Source of the DNA: Fratercula arctica
Taxonomy: Eukaryota; Chordata; Aves; Charadriiformes; Alcidae
Assembly: GCA_947846985.1 (NCBI GenBank)
Contig: CANTUZ010000001.1
Span: forward strand, 185,898,455 to 185,962,454
DNA: 64,000 bases
Reading direction: 5' to 3'
This document shows positions 36,625 to 48,115 of this stretch, piece after piece (positions within the stretch are counted from its first letter, which is position 1; each line of letters opens with the position of its first letter). The position numbers and the translations under genes are program-made. The notes beneath the pieces are model-generated. The model was not told the origin of the DNA and did no database searches. It saw only the letters and a list, made by a program, of their open reading frames with translations.

Positions 36625-39600
36625 GTAAATGTAATGGAGACATAAATTAAGGCTGGTTTGAGACACATGAGGAAACAAGCACAAGGCAATAATGGTGGAA
36701 GAGATACAGGAAGAGAATTTCCTAAGTGAAAGTAGACAAAAATGTGAAAGAGAAAATCTATGGAGAGAAATTAGAGAGAGACATGTAAAAGCAATATGAA
36801 AATAAAGCTTTCCTTTATGAGGAAGTTTCAGATTTAGTATGTGTTGTCTGCAGCAACTAGCATGATCTGTTACCAATAATTTTTACTTCTATTACTTTAG
36901 CTCACAGTCATTGATAGAATGGCAAAGTCTGAAGAGGTGGGAAGACAGAAGAAAAATGTGTCTGTGCAAGAGTATTTGCAATCTGAAGTTAAAACAAAAG
37001 ACAACATATGATACAGACAAAAGCAGAACACAGGGAAATGTTTAGACAGCAGTAACTGAAGGTGTTAAACAGGCCTAACTCATGTCAGGTGTTTCTAAAT
37101 GTCACAGGAGGATTTAAGGGGGAGTCTGCAGGACAGCAATGAAGTAGATTTGAAGTCAGTTATTGGAAGGTCCTCTCAAGCATGAAGGTCAATAAGGAAA
37201 AAAGACAGATCCTGGGTGTAAAACTTAAGAGGCAGTTGTGACTGAGTGGCTAGTGGGTCACAAGGAAACCAGCAAACACATTTTGATGGTGTCAAGAAAG
37301 TGGCGTGGAGAATGACCTTGAAAATGGGGGTGACTAAATTGTGTCTCAGTTTGAAGAGAAGAACATACTAGTGGAGAAACAGAGGGGTGAAAGGGCAGAA
37401 GGCTTAGGTTGATATTTGATTTTTGCAGTGCTAATCTCAAGGGACATGAGCAGCAAAAAACTGCATTCATTGAGATCAAAGAAACAGGTACTACAATAAC
37501 AGAAATATAGAATGATGAGAGTTTGGGCAAGACTTTCAACTAGATGGTTGGATGAGACCTGTATTGAACATTTTTATGTAGAACGAAGTATTTAGACGTA
37601 GCCTTGGGGCCAAATAAAGATGTGAGTCAAGGATGGTACTCTGTTTATGACCCTGAATGAGATGAAAAGGTGGCGCTACAGGAAATGATTTATGAGGAAC
37701 GTAGTGAAGAGAGATCAACGGTGAATGTATATCTGATGCTTGTACAGCTTGTCTAGGTCTGGGGCCTAGTCCAAACACTGCTGATGTAAAGATGGATTTC
37801 TGCATTGTCCTCACTGAATGGTATGCAGAAAACATAGACTATTTATTCAACAGATGTGCTGCTTTCTAGTGGAGTCATTTAGGACCATACACTATATTAC
37901 TGTGACAGATTTGAACAGCCTTTCCTGATTTTTATCATGCATTTGAATGTTAGCACAAGATGGATTAATTGAAAAAGTCTTCAATGAAGTGACCATAAGA
38001 AAACATGTTCACAGTCACGTTGGTGTTTGGACACCCGAGATAGTAACAGACGATAGGAGCAGAAGTTGTATCATCTGAGGGCTATGTAGGGACTTCCTGG
38101 AGCTGATCTTGAAATTCAGATCTTTTGTTCGTAGAAACAGCTGCATAAAAAGACACTTAGGCCCAGGAATCCTGTTCCACACTTTCATCATCAGAAGAGT
38201 GACGTTACTAAAGCTTTATCAAAGCAGCCACAGATTTTTCCCAGCAAGTGAGGCTCAGAACCACAGACATTAAATGATTTTAAGAACTGCGCTGAAATAT
38301 GCTCTGGTGAATACTTCTGACAACCCTAAAAGGCATTAAACATCTCTCTGCTGTGTGCAGTGAAGTCTCCTGGAATTTCACCAGCAAATTGATTTTCTCA
38401 TGATTACCACGGTATGCCAGGAGTTACAAGGCAGCGAAACTTTTTAGGCTATTTGGGTAAAATATTCTCAAGCCAGCATCTGGGGGCTTTGTGTGGGCAT
38501 TCCTGCCACTAGCGGTATTGAAATGAAAATTTATGAGTAGGAATTGTGTAGAGACACACTATACAGATGAGGCTAGACTGGGAAAGTAAAGAGGAAAATG
38601 TAGTATCTGATGGAGTAGAAAAATGAGAAGTGACTCTCTAAACTTGTCCTTGTTTTTAGAAAGTTAGAACTATCTTACTCTTTCTTAGCTTGCATTCTAA
38701 ACACCAAAGTAAATTTTAAATCGTAAAGTTCTGTGTGTATTCAAAAACCAGTTAATTCACTGAACAAATCAGAAAATTAGACATAGTTGAAGTTTTTTTA
38801 ATAAAGTTCGGTGAAAAATTTTACTGGAAAAGTTCAAATATACTTGACCAGCTTCTGTGAAGAAAACTGAAGATGTTTTGTTCTGAAAACTTGTACCTGG
38901 CCTTTTTCATTCTTCAAAGAGATATTCCTATGTATTGTGCATATGTGAACTGAATACAATGATAAGACTAAGTGACTGTTATTTCAGTTAAACATAATGT
39001 TCTCTTAAAGTGGATAATTATCGACACTGTTTTCTAGATGCTATTATGGGTTTTGTTTTGCACTCTCACAATAATTTTCTTTGCCTGTTTTTCACTGCTT
39101 GTTTTCTAAAAACATTTATTCAGAAGTGACATCTTTATGCCTCATACAACTATTGTACATCATCATGTGGGTGGAAAACAGAGGCAGATAGGTATGAATT
39201 GATCATCCTGAACAATTCTGCTGTTCACTGCAAAATATAGGTAATACAGATGTGCAAATTCTGCACATTTAAAAAAAAAAATATTAGCTGCAGAGTTGTG
39301 TCTCAGATCTTAAAAGACACATTTGCTTTGGGTCTGTCAGTCTTCCTTTTATATTTATTTTCAAAAGACTTTCAAATACTTGAATTTCTGTGTATGGAAT
39401 GGTCCAGGATTGGTATATCACATGCCTGAGTATTCACAAATGGAGAGGTACATCTTCAAGATAGTGGGAGAACAGGCTCCTCAGGACTAGTTCTTAAGTC
39501 CAGTCACTGGGACTACTAAAATGGCTGGATGAAGTTCCTTTAGGCATTTGATGGGCAAAAATATTTTCTTAAAGAAGTCAGCAAGTTTAGCGTAGCACCT

Positions 39601-39627
39601 TAAGACTCACAGACCTTTTTCTGCCTT

Positions 39628-39663
39628 TGTTCTGGCTATGCACCCTGTTCTGGCTATGCACCC
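39628..39663 (+). repeat. 18-bp tandem duplication
   Basis: tgttctggctatgcaccc is present twice without a spacer (39628-39645 and 39646-39663), with identical copies. It is a small recent duplication in otherwise unique sequence. Confidence 0.95.
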
Positions 39664-42600
39664 TGGCATGTGCACACTCACAGAAATGCAATCCTGCACT
39701 CACTCTTCTGACTTTTTGCAGGTGGACAGCTGAGCAAAGTCTAGAGCAAAGAAATTCAGAGTTACAGTTATTGTAGCTCCCTAGAACAAATGACTCTTGG
39801 GCAATAAAATAAGCCCCAGTTCTTGTGTACAGATGTTGATCAACGCTAATCTTTGTTTCCTGTTGTCTCAGGATTCTGAAGCCAGTTCTTCCAGACTCTG
39901 TTGGTTTGTAGAGGAAGAACCAAATTTGTGACTCAGACCCCAGGCTCCTGCTCTGTATATGTTTCTCTTTTCCTTCTCTGATAAAGCCATATCATTGTAT
40001 TGCATGGAGAATAAGATGAAGTAACTGCATTATCTGTCATTATTACTTGTTACCTGATTTACTGCTTATAATTTACATGATTATGTCTAGATGAATTAAA
40101 TTTGATAAAATGAGTGATTAAAACAGCAAGTTTAAGTGAACCAGCTGAAGGGGAGCAATCAGTGTTAATGAAAGAAGATAACGGAATGCACTGAAATAAT
40201 TACTTCTTATTTTCTAATGAAATGTTATTCTTTTCTTTTCTTTCCTTTCCTCTTATTTTTCTTTCTGCTTTTGGCAACACCTTATTTAAATATCCTTGAA
40301 GATCATTGTTTGGTTTTAAATTGAATAAGGAAACAGAAGTGGTAGGCATTTCTGTGATTAATCATTTGTACTTTTTTGTGAAATCTTGGTGTGTAAAATG
40401 GCAACACAAACCCATATATCATGTCTCAATAAATAAAAAAAATGGCTGCAGTAAAACCAACAGAAAACCTGTTGTCATACAGAGGTTGACAGCATCTAGG
40501 AACTGAAATATTTACAAAGCTTCATTACTTTTTGCCTTTATTTCCCCAGTGTTAACAGATACATGAACTCTTTGGCTACGATGATGATACTTTTGAAGCC
40601 TTCAGTTTCAGACTTTCTCACAAGCGGTTGTGGGGAGCTGTCCCATTTTGTCTTTGGGTCAGAATTCCCTTCTGCTTTATTTAAAGAGAGTAACCCATGT
40701 AGCCTCTGTCCATTCCCATTCCTAAGTCCACTCTTCCACACTTGGCATCTACCATCCTGATATGTTTGTCACGGAGAAGAATAAAGAAAGTCTTTTTCAT
40801 TACTAGTGTTTGCAGGTGTTTGCAGCAAATCTCAGGATTTCGTGTAATTTGTCTTCCTGGCATTGCAGCCCAATACAGACTTCTCTTTCCTAAAGGGCTT
40901 CCTCTTGCTAATTTTAAACAACACTTTCTGATATTTTAGGTTTATCTGCAAAGCTCTAATGTTACTGAAATTGAAAACTCCTTTGAAGACTGCTGCTCAT
41001 TCTTCTGTAGGCCAGGAGATATTTAGGTATGTGTATTCTTAGCCATGGAAAGTTATTACAAAATTCTTAAGCAGATACACTGAGGTCTGACTCTGTATGG
41101 CTTCTGAAAACACAGAACAGAAAACACCAGGTGAAAGGTAAGAAAATGTGCTTTTAAACATTGCAAGTACCACCTCAGACTGTAGGCTGGTTCACTCCTT
41201 AATGGGAAATAATATTCTGAATATATGCACTACCCACAGGGTTTATGGAAAGGAGTGTACTGAATGACCCACCTATTGTTTTGGACAGATACTTATGGAG
41301 AGGGCATTTTTGAAAATCCTGATTTATTAAGGTCTTTTGCATAAGGACATGTTTATATGTGTAATCAGATTTCCTGAATGTGATGGTCAGTCATTATCCA
41401 GAAGGTGATGGGAGTATTTGTTACAAATGTGCCTTGCAGCAACAACTTCAGTGACGTGAAATGAGATTCTTTGAACTGTTCCAGTGAATTCTTGCAATTC
41501 AGCTGGGCCATGGTCCTATGTGACTACTCCAGCATATGCATGAATAATTGCTATTGATCATCTTGAATTCTGTGTAAAAAATGTCCCATCTTAGCTAAAC
41601 ACAAAGCAGTGTCTTATGTGACCATTTCTGCATCTTCAGGAACAGTTGCTGCTGACTATTTAAAATAATCTATATAAAGTTTGGTCAATTCTGTGGCAGA
41701 AACTGCCTGGGGGAGTCCCTGAGACTGCCAGTTTCTCCACCCAGGGAGTTAATCAGCACATCTTAAGCACAAAAATAGTGCCTAGTAATTGGACTAAGCC
41801 CAGCAGGAGCTGCCTGGGGAAAGTGGCTGTCCGAAATTCCCACCTGGAGAGTTCCTGTAAGGGTCAGTCAAGTGCTTTGTTGTGGAGTTCAATCAGCTTC
41901 TCTCAAGTCAGTATTTGTATTAAATATGCCCATAGAACCATTTGTCTCCCCAGTGCAGAGACCAGCTGAGGAGTTGCTGGGCCACCCGGGCAAATGATGC
42001 CTAAGTGTGCCAGGTGTGCACACAGGCACAGCCCTCACACCCAGCCACACCACAACCAGAAACTGATTTTTTTCCTTTTATCACAATTTTAGCTTTAATT
42101 CCATGGATTTATCACAATTAACAGAATTTCAGAGAGAAGGCAGAGTCCCTCATTGCGACAATTGCATTTTGACTCTTTCAAAAAACTCAAATCATGACAG
42201 GTAAACTTACCAGTATTCAGTCTGCCAAGCACTATACTCTCATCAGGGAAAATGTATAGTTAGTTTAATATTGATTTTAAATGGCTTATAAAACACATGC
42301 AAGCTCTTGGAACGTTGTATGTTAACATTGGCAACACTAATGACTGATTACTTACAGTTAACATCGTAATTCAAGGTATTTCCTAACCATGTTCACCAGT
42401 ACCATTCAATACAGACGGCATTATGGATCACACGTAATACCTAGGCCAAGGTTACATCCAACCATACCCAAATGTAGCCGCATACCTCTCACTTCCATAG
42501 GAATCTCCTTTCATCATGAAGGAGCGATTAGAATTGGCACACCCAGGTTTTTATAGCCCTAATTCAGATAAGGTGGAAGCTTAAAAATGTTGCCTGACGC

Positions 42601-43466
42601 ACCTACTTTCACTTCCAAACCATAGAGAAAATCCACAGTACCTTAAAATTAAGAAAATTTAAGGATGTCTATTTGTTTATGATTATGAGAGATTCCAACT
42701 GCATTTCAAAAAGGAGATGTTATGAAAAGAATTGGCAATAGTTTATGTTTAAATATTGATAAATATGCTGTGAGATGTTGTAACAATAAATGCATGTTTG
42801 ATGTTTAAAAGTTTTAGGGATTACAGTTGTTCATTTCTTGACATTTAATTGCTCCAGCGGGCTCATTTTAATTGTTTCTGCTGCAGCAGTCACCGAGTAT
42901 CAAATTCAAAAATAGTATAGCAGTTCAGTTGTCCTCTGAATAATTAATTTGTTAAATTTGGACATGAAATCTACTTCTTAAAGTGTGAAACAGTGACATT
43001 TTAATCCTGCAAATCTCAAACCATTTAACGATCAAGTAGCTACTGATGTCTTCGTAGTATAGAGTCTCATGCATTACGCTGTCTGCTTTAAAGACAAAGA
43101 TTCAAACAAAGTTACCTAGTAGCAAGCGCAATGAAGTTCATGATAGGGTTGGAGGTACAAGGAAAAGAAGTCATACCTGTTGGGCAGAAATACAATGTTA
43201 TTTGGATGTTGAAGTTCTGCCATATTGAAGAAAGTGGAAATGTTTGCCTTGGAGGCTGATTTAAAACACTTTCAGCCATCTTTCAGATGGCCCGTAGGTT
43301 TTCTATGTTGCAGGCGTTCCCAAGAGAGGTACATTGACATAGGCATAGGTAAGGTAGTCAAAGGGCAAGAAACTGTGATTTATTTCTTGTCTGCCATCAG
43401 TTTACCTTCACACAGATGAAATATCACTCTCACTGAAGTCAATAACAAAATCCTTGCAAAAGATGC

Positions 43467-43526
43467 ATGTGTTTGTGTGTCTTTGTGCACATGCTTGTGT
43501 ATGTGTGTATACATTTGTGCACACGC
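43467..43526 (+). repeat. Imperfect (TG)n-rich tract
   Basis: Alternating purine-pyrimidine sequence (tgtgtttgtgtgtctttgtg and atgtgtgtatacatttgtg segments) with interruptions, typical of a degraded dinucleotide microsatellite. Confidence 0.85.
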
Positions 43527-43716
43527 ACCAGTAGGAAAAGTTCTGATCAAATAATTTTCCCCATTTTAACAAATGGGAGGTAGGATGATTTCTGCCCATG
43601 TAGTCAGTATTAAGTGACTGAGTGTGTTGGCTGCATTTCAAGTTTTCTAGGCCAGCACAGAACACGTGTGCAGCTTATATGTAAGGTAGATTATGTGTAT
43701 ATGAATAGTGCATTTA

Positions 43717-44157
43717 TAGAACCATAGAATGGTTTGGGTTGGAAGGGACCTTAAAGGTCATCTAGTTCCAACCCCCCTGCCATAGGCAGGGACACCTCCC
43801 ACTAGACCAGGTTGCTCAAAGCACCATCCAACCTAGTCTTCAACACTTCCAGGGATGGGGCATCCACAACTTCCCTGGGCAACCTGTTCCACTGCCTCAC
43901 CACCCCCACAGTAAAGAATTTCTTCCTAATATCTAACCTAAACCTCCCCTCTTTCAGTTTAAAACTGTTACCCCTCGTCCTATCACTACACGCCCTCCCT
44001 ATCTCTCCTGTAGGCCCCCGTTAGGTACTGGAAGGGGCTATAAGGTCTCCCTGGAGCCTTCTCTTCTCCAGGCTGAACAGCCCCAACTCTCTCAGCCTGT
44101 CCTTATAGAAGAGGTGCTCCAGCCCTCTGGTCATCTTTGTGGCCCTCCTCTGGACAA
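43717..44157 (-). mobile_element. CR1 LINE 3' end, antisense (copy B)
   Basis: The plus strand opens with 'gaaccatagaatggtttggg' (complement of the CR1 3' terminus, with a single ATTCTATG-like unit) and runs through 'ggaagggacc', 'caacccccctgccat', 'ccagggatggggc' and 'ctctcttctccaggctgaac' to 'ggccctcctctggac', where it is 5'-truncated. Read on the minus strand it covers the last part of the RT frame and the 3' UTR. The frame is broken: deletion and frameshift occur in the 43990-44040 region, so no long ORF survives. Its 3' UTR type matches copy E (56.1 kb) and differs from copies A and D. Confidence 0.95.
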
Positions 44158-44534
44158 ATGTGTTATAGTTATGTGTGTGTGGAGGGCTAACATGTTATAA
44201 ATATATCACAGAGAGCTGCAATAAGAAACTAAAATGGTCAGCGTGCTGCCAAGTGTTACTCCTGTTCTGAGCATTTCATCTATAAAAGCAAAGTCTTGTA
44301 CCTTTTCACAACTGATAGCAACCACAGTGTTCCTTCGCAATAGTGATAACAAAAGTGAAGCAATGAAAAACTGTATCTGATCTTCCAAGAACTTGCCCTT
44401 ATTTAGACACTTAATTCCAGTTAACTTTTATAAGTAAGCACTGTGCCCATGGGTATTAAAGCTGCCGTGTGTAGAATTTATACTGTAGTGGGCCTGTTGG
44501 AAGCTTTTAACAATATATGGAGATAAAAATGTAT

Positions 44535-44632
44535 GAGGTCTGATTCTCATTTCAGATATATACCAATGCACTCACTGACTTCATTGGGATTATTTACAGT
44601 TTATGTCAGTGTAAACACAAGAGAATCAACCT
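44535..44632. repeat. Palindromic MITE-like relic
   Basis: The ends TGATTCTC (44541-44548) and GAGAATCA (44621-44628) are exact inverted copies. Between them lie 'actgacttcattggga' and 'tcagtgtaaacac'. The composition matches a dispersed sauropsid palindromic repeat in which 'gattctcatttacac' arms flank a 'tgacttcaatggga' core. It is diverged and has no clear target duplication. I am moderately confident it is a repeat, less so about its class. Confidence 0.45.
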
Positions 44633-44741
44633 GGTTGCAACCAAAGATTACCATCTGCTGGCTCTTGGGTGACACGTTTTTCTGGAAAGTGCAGCATAAT
44701 CAATCGATAGTCAAAGGAGGTCAGCGGTACTTTGAAGTATC

Positions 44742-44765
44742 TTTTTTTTTTTTTTTTTTTTTTTT
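44742..44765 (+). repeat. T24 homopolymer
   Basis: 24 consecutive T. It could be the complement of a retroposed poly(A) tail on the minus strand. The sequence that would then be the inserted copy, downstream on the plus strand at 44766 onward, shows no recognised gene. Otherwise it is a simple slippage tract. Confidence 0.95.
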
Positions 44766-45630
44766 CTTGGGAGAACTGGCAGGGCAAGAGAAGAAGGTTA
44801 TGAAGATCAAGCCACTGACAACAAAGGAAGGAGGTTTAGCACAGGAAGGAGATTTAGAGGGACTGCCAAGGAAAAGTAATTAAGCTCAGGCAAGTGTGCT
44901 TAGAAATAATTCTCCATCTTACCAACTTTGCAGGTTAACTCCACAAAGTTTCTATGACATGAGTAAAGGAATGATATTTGAGAAGAGGTCAAAGAGAACA
45001 AAGGAAACCATCTCACAGAAAAATAAACAAAAAAGGCAACAAAAGGAGAAAAGAAGAACGAAAAAAGGAAGGAAAGGAATAAAACAAGGAGAGGTGAAGG
45101 AAGGAGAGAGAGATTTTGTCTTTTCTGCCAAAATCAATGTATCTTCTCACTCAGGTCTGGGAGTGCTGTCCAGGGAGCAGCTCAGCAAAGGTGACAGGAG
45201 GCCTCTTGTGTTGTGTTTCAGGAAAAAATTTCTTGCATTTACATCTAGTGCAAAAATTTTTGCTTTAAAAAGTGGGCACTGCAGCTGACATCTACAGGTG
45301 TATTTATAGTCCAAAACATCACCAATTATTTAATTTACATTTCCATAGTAACAATTAGCAGAATCCAGGCAAAGAAAATATGTGCAGTCATTGTTCAACA
45401 ATTGCACTGCCACATACCCAGTGTTGTTCAGTTGTATGCAGCAGTTTAAAAATACACACTCATGGGGCTTTTTTCTACCGTTATTTCATTTGGTCATGGT
45501 AGCACCTGGAGTTCCTGGCTATAAAATATACAAAACCACAGGAAAAGACTCTTCTCCAGTTCAGAGAACCAGCAGTCCAGATTTACACTAAGATGCAAAA
45601 GGCATGCAGATGCACAAGGGGGGAGGACCA

Positions 45631-45770
45631 AGGGAGGGGCTAAGGTGCCAATAACCATGGGTTTCCTCACATACATATAAATAGGCCACAGATGACACCC
45701 AGCATCCCCCAAGCCACAAGCCTGTCAGCATTGTCATACGAAAAGCTGTGAAAGGGGTTTAGAAAATAAA
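45631..45770 (+). promoter_or_regulatory. Promoter-like cluster (GC box, CCAAT, TATAAATA) with AATAAA 90 bp on
   Basis: Within 55 bases the plus strand has agggaggggc (45631-45640, GC-box-like), ccaat (45648-45652) and tataaata (45676-45683), in the order and spacing of a polymerase II core promoter; a start near 45706-45714 would be predicted. An aataaa follows at 45765-45770, a layout also common in retroviral LTRs (promoter, short R, polyadenylation signal). An octamer-like atgcaaaa lies just upstream near 45594. No gene follows that I can recognise. It could be an unrecognised LTR, a non-coding RNA promoter or chance. Confidence 0.3.
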
Positions 45771-47023
45771 AAGTTGAGACCATGAGGAATGGTGACATAG
45801 AATTTATTTCTCATAAACTTACATTCATGTGGAAGTTGAGGAATACTAGTGAGAATAATAAGCACTATCACAAAGCAAACTAACTATGTCCTTTTGCAAG
45901 GCTAGGAAAAATCTCCTTGGTCTTGTTTTCACAGGAAGCACAGACCAAATGGACAGGGGCACTACAGGAGCGGTCAGGGTAATCAAATTGTACTTTCAGT
46001 AGGCTACTGGCAAGGTTTTAAAAGGGATCTTTGGAGCTCATTTTGTGCTAACCGCAGAGGTGAAGGGTGCGTTCAGGTCCTGTTGAAGTCAAGGGTGAAA
46101 AATGGTGGCTTTTTATGCTGGAAAGTGTCTCTGCAAACATAAGTTCCTCTTTTCACCATCAACTATCATTTTCCCCTCACTGACCATGAAAAGAAGTGGT
46201 TGCCTCAGGTAATTATATGAACAGGAAGAAATTCTCACTGCTTTGTGAATATCACCAACAACACGTTTAAGTGATTTACTGTACCTTGTAATTGGTTTTC
46301 TGAAAATATGAATATTTTACTGTCACTGTGGCAGCTCTCCACAGCATCTATAATAGTGACATTCTGCAGGACATGATTAATGAGTTTTATTTTTTGCTCT
46401 GTCTGGAAGTAAGAAGGTTAGAAGTTTTTAAATTATTTTCTTTTTGAGAACATGCAAAAAGATCGTAAAGCTGCATTTGATCAATGTGTGAGAGCTTTTC
46501 TGAAGGGCCAGGCAACCAAAATAATCCAGCAAATGTTAGAAACAAGCTAGAGGAAGCCCATCATGCATAAAGTAATGCCATCTTAGTATCATACACTTCT
46601 TTATAGCTAATTTTGGCAGGAGGAATTAGCCTATCTCCAAGTACGTGATGTGAGAACAGGAAAGCAGAGAAGAATGTCCGTGAATGTTGAAGCCTACTTT
46701 ACTGTAGTGGGTGCCTTTGAAATCCCTTAAAAATATATGTGAGGTAAAATACTATAAAGGTGAGGTGAGCCTCTTGGTATTCTGCACAAAAGCAAAAGAA
46801 AATCAGCTTTGTAAAGTATATTGGAACTGAGATGATGGCAAACACCAAATTTGACACTTGCCCTGGAAGATTTGCAAACCTTAGAAGATATTTTCCTGTC
46901 CATTTCTCCTTGCTTACAAGCAGGAAAAAATAGATGATGGTAAAATAAATGCTTTCTGTTGAACTCTATGTTGTTTTAAAGAATATGGTTTCTAGATCAC
47001 ATTAGGAAGGGTTCTTAAATGGA

Positions 47024-47038
47024 AATAATAATAATAAT
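47024..47038 (+). repeat. (AAT)5 microsatellite
   Basis: Five perfect AAT units in AT-rich unique sequence. Confidence 0.9.
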
Positions 47039-47599
47039 GTGAGTAATTTCAGGTTCATTGGCACTCAATACACTTCACAATCCAGGGTGAGGCACCCATG
47101 CTCTCTTACATAATGTGAGGAGAAAGCCTTAAGCCTAAAAAAGGGTTTTATGAAAGCAGAAATACAAAGGAGAATAGAAGCATTTGCATCCTGCCTTTGA
47201 CAGGCAGTTAAATTCTCTGAGCCAGAGATGGGCAGATCTTTCATGATAAGGAATTGAGCTTACTTATTTTCAGTATTCAAAGTGCATTTTTTTTACTCCA
47301 AGAGATGACTGGAAGACCAAATCCTAATGTCCTTTTAACCACTAGACAGGTAGCCAGCGTCCTTATGAAGATGTAAGAGACTTAAGCCCTGACCTTGGGG
47401 CTTTGTTTTAATAACAACAGGAGGTGGTTTTGAGTTGGCTTTACCACTAGGCCCCATGGAAGTAATCTGAATTTGCATTTGCTAATTATTTACAAGCTAT
47501 TTCATAGTCATATATGCCTCTTCTACTATATACCAGACACTCTGATTAGAATAGTCTGTGAAGCTTTAGCACATTTGGAGGAAATGACAGAGAGATGGA

Positions 47600-48115
47600 A
47601 AGTAGGTAAAAAAGGTAATGGGGGGATCATGCTAGACCAACCTGATCTCTGTCTTTGGTGACATAGCAAGCATTACAGGCAAAGAAAAAAGAGCAAAATC
47701 TTAAAGGATAGATCCGCTTGGCCCTAAATAGAATTTGCTGGGAATGATAGAGCACGTAACAAGAGCTGCAAAGCAGAAAAAAAACCTGTCTAACAGGGAG
47801 TCTGCTAAAAAGGGAACAGTGTTGCTGGAGGAAGGTAGCTAGTGTAATTCCTCAAGGATAGGTCTTGAGGCCAATTGTATGTAATGTTTTTATTGGTGAC
47901 CTTGGCACAAAGAGTAGCTGTGTGCTGATGAAATCTGCTGATGACACAAAGCTGGGAGCAGCAATCAATGCAGAGGAGCATCAGAGTATCATACAGTAAG
48001 AGCTGGATGACCTTGGGGACTGGAGTAAGAGGAATAGGAGGATAATATGTAGTACCAAGTGCAAGGTCATGCATTCAGGGACTAAGAAGAAGAATGACTG
48101 CCATAAACTGGGGAC
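47600..48115 (+). mobile_element. Ancient CR1-like LINE, RT palm fragment
   Basis: In one frame 47841 onward reads SVIPQG, stop, VLRPIVCNVFIGDLG, then KSADDTKLGAAINAEE (SADD at 47934-47945), then TKCKVMHSGTKKK (from about 48051). These are the CR1/L2-type RT blocks 'SGVPQGSVLGP-LFN-FINDL', the catalytic 'FADDTKLG' and the 'CKVLHLG' block. The aromatic residue before ADD is replaced by Ser, and TGA/TAG stops interrupt the frame. Upstream, around 47625-47660, a frame reading SC-stop-TNLISVF matches the 'SCLTNLI-FYDEVT' block. The 'LDFSKAFDTVSH' part between them is missing, so about 200-250 bases are deleted. The copy is old and dead. CR1 or a related LINE is likely. Confidence 0.7.

Larger units (their letters stand above)
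20493..43716. other. Long unassigned stretch, simple repeats only
   Basis: About 23 kb without a recognisable gene or clear interspersed element. Open frames reach 134 codons (24810-25214, plus) and 129 codons (29019-29408, minus); neither shows a known motif. Visible structure includes a (gtcatca)-type triplet at about 24619-24637, a C-rich tract at 29681-29712, a purine-rich tract at 36561-36800, an 18-bp tandem duplication at 39628-39663, a 22-bp near-palindrome at 34005-34026, a pyrimidine tract at 40230-40262 and a TG/CA-rich tract at 43467-43526. A phrase near 27696-27730 ('ggcttcagtaggagccagg') resembles the core of a sauropsid palindromic repeat. Very old repeats are probably present but too diverged to call by eye. 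Confidence 0.5.
44158..47599. other. Unassigned DNA with MITE-like relic, T24 tract and promoter-like cluster
   Basis: Between two CR1-derived segments I find only the items listed separately: a palindromic relic (44535-44632), a 24-base T run, a purine-rich tract (about 44990-45113), a promoter-like cluster (45631-45770) and (AAT)5 at 47024-47038. The frame 44896-45288 (plus, 130 codons) is lysine/arginine-rich only because it crosses the purine tract, and I do not regard it as a gene. Confidence 0.5.

Noticed and set aside
44896..45288. 130-codon Lys/Arg-rich open frame
   Set aside because: The basic composition is produced by the purine tract at about 44990-45113; no nuclear protein family was recognised.
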